Below, piece after piece: positions 1 to 5,391 of a DNA stretch of 9,326 nucleotides. The DNA lies in contig CALMDF010000377.1 in the NCBI GenBank assembly GCA_937864895.1, forward strand, positions 1 to 9,326. Reading direction: 5' to 3'. This stretch comes from an uncultured Holophagales bacterium. GTDB taxonomy: Bacteria > Acidobacteriota > Thermoanaerobaculia > UBA5066. The position numbers and the translations under genes were made by a program. The first letter of the stretch is position 1. Each line of letters opens with the position of its first letter. The notes beneath the pieces are model-generated. The model searched no databases. It was not told where the DNA came from and saw only the letters and a list, made by a program, of their open reading frames with translations.

Positions 1-1
1 C

Positions 2-601
2 GTCGGCACCGTCTGGAACCTCCTCGCCCTCGGCGCGACGGCTTTCGCCTACCGGCTCACCGCCGGCGAGACGGGCTCGGTCCTCGAGATCAGGACGTTT
101 CCCCGGGGAGTTCTGGGTGTCCCCGACGCCGTCGCGGCGAGCTTCCTCCTCCCCGTCGTTCTCCACTTCGCCCTCGCCCGGACCCGGCCCGGGCTCCGGC
201 TGACGACGGCGGGCGAGAATCCGGAAGCGCTTCGTTCCCTCGGCATCTCCGTCGTGGCCGTCCGTACCGGGGCCGCCGCGGCTTCCGGGATCCTCGGTGC
301 GCTCGGAGGGGCCATGCTCGTCCTCACGATTTCACCCACGTTCGTGGAAGGGGTCACGGCCGGGCGCGGTTTCCTCGCGCTGTCGCTCGTGGTCTTCGCC
401 CGATGGAGGCCGCTCGGCCTCCTGCCGGCCGCGCTCCTCCTCGGAGGAGTGACGGCCCTGCAGTACCAGCTCCAGGCGGGCGGGTTCGGCCTCCCCTACG
501 CGTTCTTCCTCGCTCTCCCCGGGCTCGTCGCGCTCGCGGCCCTCGCCCTCGCCTCGACCCGGGGCGGCGCGCCGAAGGCGCTCGGGAGCGCCGCGCCGTG
601 A
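2..601 (+). CDS. ABC transporter permease, nucleoside/simple-sugar (BmpA-linked) type, 5'-truncated
   Basis: The reading frame is open from the window edge and ends at TGA 599-601, giving 199 residues of a C-terminal part; the N-terminus lies outside. The visible protein is strongly hydrophobic with several membrane segments. Its most telling stretch is GENPEALRSLGISV followed by an Arg and an Ala/Gly-rich helix (about residues 71-100). This matches the cytoplasmic loop (consensus GENP.AA...GI.V) of inner-membrane permeases in the branched-chain amino acid/ribose/nucleoside permease family. The early WNLLALGATAF also fits that subgroup. Such permeases pair with a second permease, an ATPase and a BmpA-like lipoprotein, which would lie upstream and are not visible. 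The tail after about residue 180 is Ala/Gly-rich and probably cytosolic. Family assignment is fairly secure; the substrate (nucleoside versus sugar) is not. Confidence 0.8.
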   Translation, partial: VGTVWNLLALGATAFAYRLTAGETGSVLEIRTFPRGVLGVPDAVAASFLLPVVLHFALARTRPGLRLTTAGENPEALRSLGISVVAVRTGAAAASGILGALGGAMLVLTISPTFVEGVTAGRGFLALSLVVFARWRPLGLLPAALLLGGVTALQYQLQAGGFGLPYAFFLALPGLVALAALALASTRGGAPKALGSAAP

Positions 602-1377
602 CCGCCGTCGAGCGCCCCCCCTACGGCGTCCTCGCGAGCTACTACGACGAGGTCTACGGCCTCTGGCGCGAGCTCCTCTCGCCGGCCCGCGACGAAATCC
701 TGCGGGCGCACCGGGTCCGCTTCGAGACCGTTCTCGACGTGGGCTGCGGGAGCGGCTGGCAGAGCCTCGAGCTGGCCCGCCGCGGATCCCGGGTCGTCGC
801 CGTCGACCCCGTGGCGGCCTTTCTTCGGCCGCTACGGGTCCTGGCGCGAAGGGACCGCCTCCCGGTCGACGTGAGGCGGGGAGGCGCGCTCGACCTGCCG
901 GTCCGCCCGGGCGAGGCGTTCGACCTCGCCCTCGCCACCTTCGACGTCCTGAACCACCTCGACCGTCACGAAGACCTCGCGCCGGCCCTCGCCCGCGTCG
1001 CAAAAGCGCTCCGTCCGGGAGGCCACGTCCTCTTCGACCTGAACACCCCGTGGACCGTGGAGGGGTTTCCCGACCACCACCGGGTCACCCAGCTCCGGGG
1101 GGGCGGCCTTTCGGCCGAGCGAGGGTCCTTCGACCCGTCGACGGAGGAGGGGACGGTGACCCGCGACTGGTTCCTCCCGGAGGACGGCCTCCCCGGGCGC
1201 TTCAAGCGCTACCGCGAGATCTATCGGGAGATCGCCTGGCCGCGGCGCGCCGTGGAGAAGGCGCTTCGCTCGGCGGGCCTCGCCGTGCGGCTCTTCGCGG
1301 ACGCCTCCGGCTGGCTCTCGTTCCAGCCCGAGGGGACTCGCTGGATCGTCCTCGCCCGCCGCCGGCGCGGCGCCTGA
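598..1377 (+). CDS. Class I SAM-dependent methyltransferase, substrate unknown
   Basis: This 259-residue protein starts at GTG 598, which overlaps the permease stop (GTGA), with GGGAG at 584-588 nine bases upstream. The frame is open further back to ATG 403, but that would overlap the permease by about 200 bases and give an implausible Arg/Pro-rich extension. The Rossmann-fold methyltransferase motifs are clear. Motif I VLDVGCGSG is at residues 45-53, the acidic end of strand 2 is AVD (D70), the post-I FDLALATFDVLNHL is at 108-121, and LRPGGHVLFDLNT is at 138-150. The N-terminal ASYYDEVYG is typical of small-molecule methyltransferases of the Methyltransf_11/25 type. The C-terminal half (after 150) is the substrate cap and shows nothing I can match. 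Translational coupling to the permease hints at shared expression but does not reveal a substrate. It ends three bases from the convergent LTxxQ gene. Confidence 0.85.
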   Translation: MTAVERPPYGVLASYYDEVYGLWRELLSPARDEILRAHRVRFETVLDVGCGSGWQSLELARRGSRVVAVDPVAAFLRPLRVLARRDRLPVDVRRGGALDLPVRPGEAFDLALATFDVLNHLDRHEDLAPALARVAKALRPGGHVLFDLNTPWTVEGFPDHHRVTQLRGGGLSAERGSFDPSTEEGTVTRDWFLPEDGLPGRFKRYREIYREIAWPRRAVEKALRSAGLAVRLFADASGWLSFQPEGTRWIVLARRRRGA

Positions 1378-1380
1378 CGC

Positions 1381-1938
1381 CTACAGCTCCGGATCCTCCG
1401 GGGGCCGGGCTGGAGGCTCGACCGGCGGCCCGCCCGTGGCACCGGCGGGTCCGGAGGGTCTCGCCCTGCCGGGACGGCTCCCTCCGCGCTGGTCGGCGTA
1501 GCGCTTCCGCATCTCCTTCTCCCGCTCCGAGCGCCACTGGTCCCGCCGGTCGACGATCTGCGTCCACTGCTCGGCGGTCAGGATTCCGCGCATCTCGACG
1601 ACCATCATCGTCCGGGCCTTCCCGAGCCGGCCCCGGGCCTGCTCGAGCGCCTCGGACGCGGCCCCGACTCTCTTCGGGTCGACGTCTCGCGCCGCGAGGA
1701 GATCCTCGAGGTCGATCGTCCGGCGGTCCACGTCGGCCTTGAGGTCGACGAAGGCCCGCCGGTTCTTGGAGAAGACCTCGTCGAGGCGCTCCTGCTGCTC
1801 GGCGGAGAGCTTCAGCGACTCGACCACGGCGGGCCTCTTCCACCACTTCCCCGCGGGCATCTCGACCATCTGGGCCGCGGCGGGAAGACCGGCGACTGCG
1901 GCCGCGAAGAGCGCGGCCAGGGTCCACATCCTGCTCAT
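1381..1938 (-). CDS. Secreted LTxxQ-motif (Spy/CpxP-like) periplasmic protein
   Basis: The protein has 185 residues. A signal peptide covers residues 1-22 (Arg-4 positive end, hydrophobic LAALFAAAVAGL, then an Ala-rich cleavage region before Q23); there is no lipobox Cys. Two repeats of the family signature are visible, LSAEQ at 44-48 and LTAEQ at 120-124, separated by a highly charged predicted helical region. This is the layout of Spy/CpxP/Metal_resist proteins, which form helical cradles and act as chaperones or envelope-stress sensors. Residues 151-185 form a Gly/Pro/Arg-rich tail of low complexity. The mature protein has no His and no Cys, which argues against a CnrX/ZraP-style metal site. 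ATG 1938 overlaps the anti-sigma stop (ATGA), and GGAGG sits about seven bases upstream, so it is the last gene of the sigma operon. A role as the periplasmic input of that module is inferred from position. Confidence 0.8.
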   Translation of the reverse strand: MSRMWTLAALFAAAVAGLPAAAQMVEMPAGKWWKRPAVVESLKLSAEQQERLDEVFSKNRRAFVDLKADVDRRTIDLEDLLAARDVDPKRVGAASEALEQARGRLGKARTMMVVEMRGILTAEQWTQIVDRRDQWRSEREKEMRKRYADQRGGSRPGRARPSGPAGATGGPPVEPPARPPEDPEL

Positions 1939-2483
1939 TTCAGGGCCTCCGGGAGAAGCGCCTCGTGTGGCGCCTCGGTGCAAAGGACGGTGTCGACCGA
2001 CCGGAGCAGCTCGTCGTCCTCGCGGTCGGCTGCGGAAAATCCCGCCGAACCGTTGGCGGCGACCGTGGACGACGTCGCATTGCCAGCCGGCGGCCCGGCC
2101 TCGGGAACGCTCCTCAGGACCGTCAGGCCCGCGACGAGGGCGACCGCGGCAGCGAGGCTCCCCACGGCGAGCGCGGGACGGTTCAGGATCGACCTCGTGA
2201 AACGCGTGGGGAACGGCGTCGCCCGCTCCTCCGCCTCGACGGCGGCGAGCTCGGAGATTCGCCCGATCACCGCGCGCCGCTGCGAGGTCCAGAACTCCCC
2301 CGGAAGCGACTCGACGACCCCGGCCACGGCCCCTCGGTCCAGGAGGTAAGCCTCCCGGAGCTTCGAGACCTTCTCCTGGCACTCGGGGCAGACCGCGAGG
2401 TGCATCGGAATCGGCGCGGGCCCTTCCTCGACCGGAAAGATCCGGTTCACGATTTCGTCACCCGTGAGGTGCCGGCCGCTCAT
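1935..2483 (-). CDS. Zinc-finger-type anti-sigma factor, single-pass membrane protein
   Basis: The protein has 182 residues. Near the N-terminus it carries H28-AVC-PEC (HX3CX2C; H28, C32, C35), the ligand spacing of ZAS-domain anti-sigma factors that clamp ECF sigmas in the cytoplasm. One hydrophobic segment at about 104-124 (ALAVGSLAAAVALVAGL core) would cross the inner membrane, leaving about 60 residues outside. That outer part is Ser/Ala/Gly-rich and then acidic (REDDELL, 154-160). Start ATG 2483 overlaps the sigma-factor stop in an ATGA, and GGAGG lies seven bases upstream, so translation is probably coupled and keeps the two proteins in proportion. The gene also overlaps the downstream LTxxQ gene by four bases. 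Family knowledge suggests release of the sigma by proteolysis or conformational change; nothing in this sequence shows which. Confidence 0.85.
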   Translation of the reverse strand: MSGRHLTGDEIVNRIFPVEEGPAPIPMHLAVCPECQEKVSKLREAYLLDRGAVAGVVESLPGEFWTSQRRAVIGRISELAAVEAEERATPFPTRFTRSILNRPALAVGSLAAAVALVAGLTVLRSVPEAGPPAGNATSSTVAANGSAGFSAADREDDELLRSVDTVLCTEAPHEALLPEALK

Positions 2484-3103
2484 CGGAGGTCCTCCAGCTT
2501 CTGGCGCAGCTTTCGCGCCGCGCGGAACAGGTGCGACTTGACCGTCCCGTCGTCGAGGCCCGTGGCGGCCCCGATCTCGGCGATGGAGCGCTCCTCGTAG
2601 TGCTTCATCACGAAGACGGCCCGCTGCCGAGGGGAGAGGGCTTCGAGGGCCTCTCCGATCCGCCTGCGGATCTGCCGCGAAAAGGCGTCCCGCTCGGGCG
2701 AGGTGCCGTCCGTGGGCTCGACGGACCGCGGGAGGTCCGACCCGCCGGTCTCTTCCGCGGCGGCGAGGTCGGCGAACGCGACGACCGGCTTGCGGCGTCT
2801 CGCCGAGTCGCGGACGGCGTTGACGGCGATCCGGTTCAGCCAGGTCTCGAACGACGCCTCTCCCTTGAACTCCGGCACCGCCCGCCACGCCTTCACGAAG
2901 ACGTCCTGGGTCAGAGCGTCGGCCTCGCCGGCGTTCCTCACGAGGGTGTAGACGAGGCGGAAGACCTTCCTCTGGTAGGTTCGGACGAAGTACTCGAAGG
3001 CTTCCGGCTCCCCCGCCCGGACCCGCCCGAGGAGTTCGCTCTCCCTCTCCCTGAGACCTGGGTCGCCCGCCCGGGAGCCTTCGCCCGGGAGGTCATTCAC
3101 CAC
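2480..3103 (-). CDS. ECF (RpoE-like, sigma-70 family) RNA polymerase sigma factor
   Basis: With the start chosen here the protein has 207 residues. Region 2 spans roughly residues 34-101, with FEYFVRTYQRKVFRLVYTLV, then ADALTQDVFVKAW, then FETWLNRIAVN, matching the core-binding and -10-melting helices of ECF sigmas. After an acidic linker, region 4 (about 149-203) has LSPRQRAVFVMKHYEE and the helix-turn-helix IAEIGAATGLDDGTVKSHLFRAARKL, which binds the -35 element. I chose GTG 3103 because GGAGGAG (revcomp of 3111-3117) sits seven bases upstream, the length is closer to the usual ECF size, and third-position GC weakens before it. ATG 3166 (GAAGG seven bases upstream) and ATG 3172 are alternatives giving 228 and 230 residues. 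Its stop overlaps the anti-sigma start. The 124 bases back to the kinase gene could hold an autoregulated promoter, but I see no convincing one. Confidence 0.93.
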   Translation of the reverse strand: MVNDLPGEGSRAGDPGLRERESELLGRVRAGEPEAFEYFVRTYQRKVFRLVYTLVRNAGEADALTQDVFVKAWRAVPEFKGEASFETWLNRIAVNAVRDSARRRKPVVAFADLAAAEETGGSDLPRSVEPTDGTSPERDAFSRQIRRRIGEALEALSPRQRAVFVMKHYEERSIAEIGAATGLDDGTVKSHLFRAARKLRQKLEDLR

Positions 3104-3227
3104 GTTCGCGCTCCTCCCTCGAGGGGCTTCCTCGAACCTCAGGACTCGTGCGGCGCCGTCGGCCATCCTCATGCCTTCAGGGACGCGTCCGACGGGCCGG
3201 GGGTTTACCCGACCCGAGGATAGACCT

Positions 3228-3941
3228 TCAGCGCCTCCAGGGCCTCAGGACCTTCTTGAGGCGGTCCCAGGCGACGATCCGGCGCTTCAGCGCCGCGTGG
3301 ACGAACGGCACGACCGGGGGAACGGGGCCGGGGGCATAGTAGGCCGACAGGAGAAATCGGCGGTCCTCGGCCCGTTTCAGGCCCGGCCTCGCCAGGTCCC
3401 GGAGGCGGTTGAAGGTCCTGAGCGGGCCCTTCCGGATCCGGGCCCGGTCGAGGTCCACGAGCCAGAGCCGAGGCCCCGCCTCCCCCTCGGTCACGAGGAT
3501 GTTCCCGTCCGTGAAGTCGCGGAAGAAGACCCCCGCGTCGTGGAGCCGTTTCGCGAGCCGGCCGAGGGCCGTCAGGACCTCCTCGAAGGTCGCCTTCACG
3601 GGCGGCGGCTGCCGGCCCGGATCGTCTCGGCGGAGGAAGAAGGAGCGGATCTGGACGGCCCCTTCCAGCTTGCGGACTACGAAGACGCTCTCCTCCGGCG
3701 TCACCTCCAGCCCGAGAGGCTCGGGGGTGTCGATGCCGCACGCGAGGAGGTGCCGGGCGATCCGGTCGGCGCGCTCGGCGCGGGTATTTCCGTCGGGTTG
3801 GCGGAAGTCGCGCCCGATCCTCTTCACGACGACCGGGATCCGCTCGCCGCCACGGACGAGCCAGGCGTCGCGCACGTCGTGCCTCGCGGGGTAGCCCTCC
3901 GCGCCGGAGATCGGCTCGAGCTGCGCGAGGACTCCCGTCAC
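3228..3941 (-). CDS. Lipopolysaccharide (Kdo/WaaP-type) kinase family protein
   Basis: This 237-residue protein has a shortened protein-kinase-like fold. VVVK at 37-40 supplies the probable ATP-binding Lys (K40). FVVRKLEG at 87-94 resembles the hinge. LHDAGVFFRDFTDGNILV (133-150) is the catalytic loop with D142 and N147; Arg stands where many relatives have His before the Asp. LVDLDR (161-166) is the metal-binding DxD-like motif with D163. Kdo kinases (KdkA) and WaaP/InaA proteins share this arrangement and phosphorylate sugars of the lipopolysaccharide core at the cytoplasmic face of the inner membrane. No membrane segment is seen; the basic C-terminus could sit at the membrane surface. The start is GTG 3941, since no ATG is in frame upstream. 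It lies 124 bases upstream of the sigma gene on the same strand, so they may be co-transcribed. The substrate is inferred from family only. Confidence 0.75.
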   Translation of the reverse strand: MTGVLAQLEPISGAEGYPARHDVRDAWLVRGGERIPVVVKRIGRDFRQPDGNTRAERADRIARHLLACGIDTPEPLGLEVTPEESVFVVRKLEGAVQIRSFFLRRDDPGRQPPPVKATFEEVLTALGRLAKRLHDAGVFFRDFTDGNILVTEGEAGPRLWLVDLDRARIRKGPLRTFNRLRDLARPGLKRAEDRRFLLSAYYAPGPVPPVVPFVHAALKRRIVAWDRLKKVLRPWRR

Positions 3942-4033
3942 GGCCGCCCCCCGGGGCGCTCCGGGACCCGTTTCCCCCGATTCGAGCCCTTGGTCGGGGC
4001 GGGGAAAGAACGCGCCATCCGGCGGAGGATACG

Positions 4034-4318
4034 ATGCTCGCAGCGGCCGCCCCCTCCAGGGCGACGATCCCCGGCCAAGAGGAGCGCATGGAACGCAAGC
4101 ACCTTCACACCTTCAAGCTGGTCATCGACGGACTCGCCGAGCCCCGTGAGTTCCTCATGCCCTTCGAGAGCGACGACGTGATCCTGGCCATCGACGCGTG
4201 CTCTCGCTACATCGCCCGCCAGGAGGACAACTTCCTCCCCCTCGGACCGGACGAGGCGGTGAGGTCAAACCGGGTCCTCCTCGTGAAGCACCTGCAGGTG
4301 GTGCCGTTCGAGGAGTGA
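4034..4318 (+). CDS. Small uncharacterised protein
   Basis: I do not recognise this family. From ATG 4034 it has 94 residues, with GGAGG at 4024-4028 five bases upstream, a good ribosome-binding site. A second start, ATG 4088, has AGGAG only three bases upstream and would give 76 residues beginning MERKHLHTFKLVIDGL, right where the protein becomes well patterned. The first 18 residues are Ala-rich and may not be real. The rest alternates charged and hydrophobic residues, contains FLMPFESDDVILAIDACSRY, and looks like a compact alpha/beta cytoplasmic domain without signal peptide or membrane segment. It is divergent from the kinase gene across about 90 bases and stands 48 bases before the tRNA. 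The 3942-4033 gap presumably holds promoters for both directions, but no convincing -35/-10 pair can be read there. Confidence 0.6.
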   Translation: MLAAAAPSRATIPGQEERMERKHLHTFKLVIDGLAEPREFLMPFESDDVILAIDACSRYIARQEDNFLPLGPDEAVRSNRVLLVKHLQVVPFEE

Positions 4319-4323
4319 GTCCG

Positions 4324-4331
4324 GTACACTC
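4324..4331 (+). promoter_or_regulatory. Possible -10 element of tRNA promoter (GTACACTC, first copy)
   Basis: TACACT (4325-4330) is a fair match to the sigma-70 -10 box and lies 36 bases before the mature tRNA 5' end, a plausible leader length. The same eight bases, GTACACTC, recur at 4527-4534 before the next gene. No good -35 hexamer is visible 16-18 bases upstream of either copy, so this is a candidate only. Confidence 0.25.
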
Positions 4332-4354
4332 CGCCTCCCGCCGCCCGGAGGCGG
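4331..4354. repeat. Perfect 8-bp inverted repeat between small ORF and tRNA
   Basis: CCGCCTCC (4331-4338) pairs exactly with GGAGGCGG (4347-4354) around an eight-base loop, forming a strong GC hairpin. It starts 13 bases after the stop of the small protein and ends 12 bases before the tRNA. No T-run follows, so it is not a classical intrinsic terminator. It could end the small-protein transcript in a factor-assisted way or be a leader structure removed during tRNA processing. The repeat is certain; its role is not. Confidence 0.5.
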
Positions 4355-4366
4355 CGCCACCAGGAC

Positions 4367-4443
4367 GGGCCCGTAGCTCAGGTGGATAGAGCAACGGTTT
4401 CCTAAACCGTGTGTCGGGAGTTCGAGTCTCCCCGGGCCCACCA
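4367..4443 (+). tRNA. tRNA-Arg (anticodon CCU), CCA encoded
   Basis: A complete 77-base cloverleaf can be folded by hand. The acceptor GGGCCCG (4367-4373) pairs with CGGGCCC (4433-4439). The D stem is GCTC/GAGC (4376-4379, 4389-4392). The anticodon stem ACGGT/ACCGT (4394-4398, 4406-4410) closes the loop TTCCTAA with anticodon CCT at 4401-4403. The T stem GGGAG/CTCCC (4416-4420, 4428-4432) closes TTCGAGT. The discriminator is A4440 and CCA (4441-4443) is encoded. It decodes AGG, a codon that is used in the neighbouring genes. No phage integrase or duplicated tRNA 3' end is visible nearby, so the locus is not marked as an occupied integration site. Confidence 0.96.
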
Positions 4444-4478
4444 CTCCTCCACGCAATGCGAACCCGCTTCAGAGAACC

Positions 4479-4522
4479 GCTCCCCTGGCCGTCCGTGCCC
4501 CGTCTCCGGCCGGGCGGGGAGC
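4479..4522. repeat. Inverted repeat downstream of the tRNA
   Basis: GCTCCCC (4479-4485) is matched perfectly by GGGGAGC (4516-4522). Inside it a smaller stem CCCCG/CGGGG (4498-4502, 4515-4519) encloses the palindrome CCGGCCGG; the two stems share bases, so only one can form at a time. The region lies 35 bases after the tRNA CCA and 23 bases before the next start codon. It could mark the 3' end of the tRNA transcript, but no T-tract follows and GC-rich DNA makes such repeats common. Confidence 0.35.
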
Positions 4523-4526
4523 CCGC

Positions 4527-4534
4527 GTACACTC
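4527..4534 (+). promoter_or_regulatory. Possible -10 element (GTACACTC, second copy)
   Basis: TACACT at 4528-4533 lies 12 bases before ATG 4546, so transcription from it would begin only a few bases before the start codon and give a nearly leaderless message. A ribosome-binding site (GAGG, 4535-4538) follows directly and would be partly lost from such a message, which weakens the case. The match to the copy at 4324 is exact over eight bases. No -35 element is evident. Confidence 0.2.
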
Positions 4535-4545
4535 GAGGCGTCCCG

Positions 4546-4947
4546 ATGCCCTCCCAGCGCCCCCACCTCGCCGTCTTTCGCCTCGTCGAGGTCGCCGAGG
4601 TGGAGACTCTCGTCGACGGCGAGCCGGCCGACATCCGCATCGAGGTCTTCGAGGACGCGGCGAACGCCGGGCAGTATCGCTGCCGGACCTGGAGGCTCCT
4701 CGAATACGGCCTCCACCCGCCCGACGGCCGCGACGACGACGACGGCCTCGCGACGGATTGGGAGACGGTGTTCGTCCCCTGGTGGGTACCGGGCGGGTTC
4801 GTCACCGAAGACCCCTTCTTCGCGTCCTCCAAGGAAGCCGCGCTCGAGGCGGTCCTGGACGACCTGCGGGTCTATCTCGCCGTGACGAGGCACGCCGAGG
4901 ACGAGGGCGAGCCCCCGACCGGCACGCCTCCTGCCGCCTCCGCCTGA
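4546..4947 (+). CDS. Uncharacterised acidic cytoplasmic protein
   Basis: I do not recognise this 133-residue protein. ATG 4546 is preferred because GAGG (4535-4538) lies seven bases upstream; the frame is open back into the tRNA, which rules out the longer forms. The sequence has a strand-rich start (LAVFRLVEVAEVETLVDGE, residues 8-26), IRIEVFEDA, an Arg/Trp/Leu segment at 48-53, an Asp run (GRDDDDG, 61-67), an aromatic stretch FVPWWVPGGF at 76-85, and a helix KEAALEAVLDDLRVYLAV at 96-113. The tail is Glu/Pro/Thr-rich and probably disordered. There is no signal peptide, membrane segment or metal motif. Third positions are almost all G or C, as in clear genes nearby, supporting real coding. 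It converges on the next minus-strand gene with one base between stops. Confidence 0.65.
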   Translation: MPSQRPHLAVFRLVEVAEVETLVDGEPADIRIEVFEDAANAGQYRCRTWRLLEYGLHPPDGRDDDDGLATDWETVFVPWWVPGGFVTEDPFFASSKEAALEAVLDDLRVYLAVTRHAEDEGEPPTGTPPAASA

Positions 4948-4948
4948 A

Positions 4949-5353
4949 TCAGCCGGGCTCCTCGTCGTTCTTCACGAGCCTGAGGCCGCGCTTGGCGGGG
5001 TCCGTGCCCCGGCCGGAGGAGCTGACCGGTCTCAGGATGCGCCTTCCGCCGGTCGGCTCGCCGAGCTGGTTCACGCCGGTCTCGTCCTTGATCGCCTGGA
5101 TCGGCCGGCCCCGCAGCTCCGACCAGAACCACTCCCCCTTCCTCGGCGGCCGCTCCTCGCCGGTCCACTCGAAGCCGGGCGGAGGGGGACCGAAGTCCTC
5201 CTCCTTCTTTCCCAGCCGGAGGTGGAAGACGAATGGCCCCTCCGGCTCGAGCGTGCCGAAGACGAGGAGCTCCTCGCCGCGCCGGCAGACGGTAGCCTCG
5301 ATCCTCTCGAACCCGTCGGGGAGCTCCGGGCCACCGTCCTCGTGCTCGGTCAT
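4949..5353 (-). CDS. Uncharacterised protein, last gene of the regulator run
   Basis: I do not recognise this 134-residue protein. ATG 5353 has GGAG about seven bases upstream and the gene begins 38 bases after the GGDEF-EAL gene stop, so it is probably in the same transcript. The N-terminal two thirds has alternating hydrophobic strands (RIEATVCRRGEELLVFGTL at 17-35, PFVFHLRLGKKEEDF at 40-54), then a Pro/aromatic loop (GPPPPGFEW, 55-63) and EWFWSELRGRPIQAIKDETG at 74-93, suggesting a small beta-rich domain. The last 35 residues are Gly/Arg/Ser-rich and look disordered. There is a single Cys and no signal peptide or membrane segment. It shows no PilZ signature (RxxxR with D/NxSxxG), so a c-di-GMP receptor role has no support beyond position. 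Even codon use supports it being real. Confidence 0.65.
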   Translation of the reverse strand: MTEHEDGGPELPDGFERIEATVCRRGEELLVFGTLEPEGPFVFHLRLGKKEEDFGPPPPGFEWTGEERPPRKGEWFWSELRGRPIQAIKDETGVNQLGEPTGGRRILRPVSSSGRGTDPAKRGLRLVKNDEEPG

Positions 5354-5391
5354 GAGCGTCTCCTCGGACGGATGATCGCCCGGAACCGGCC

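Noticed and set aside
403..597. A longer methyltransferase beginning at ATG 403
   Set aside because: The extension lies wholly within the permease gene and reads as Arg/Pro/Ala low complexity; GTG 598 gives a normal methyltransferase N-terminus.
3191..3215. GGG-rich/CCC-rich stretch between kinase and sigma genes as a terminator
   Set aside because: The stem is imperfect and no T-run follows on the minus strand, so termination is not supported.
3171..4181. A 336-codon plus-strand frame opposite the kinase gene
   Set aside because: It is compositionally a shadow (Arg/Pro/Glu-rich); the minus-strand kinase motifs are specific and in frame.
4367..4545. tRNA as an integration site for a mobile element
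   Set aside because: No integrase, no second copy of the tRNA 3' end in the window, and no change in base composition on either side.
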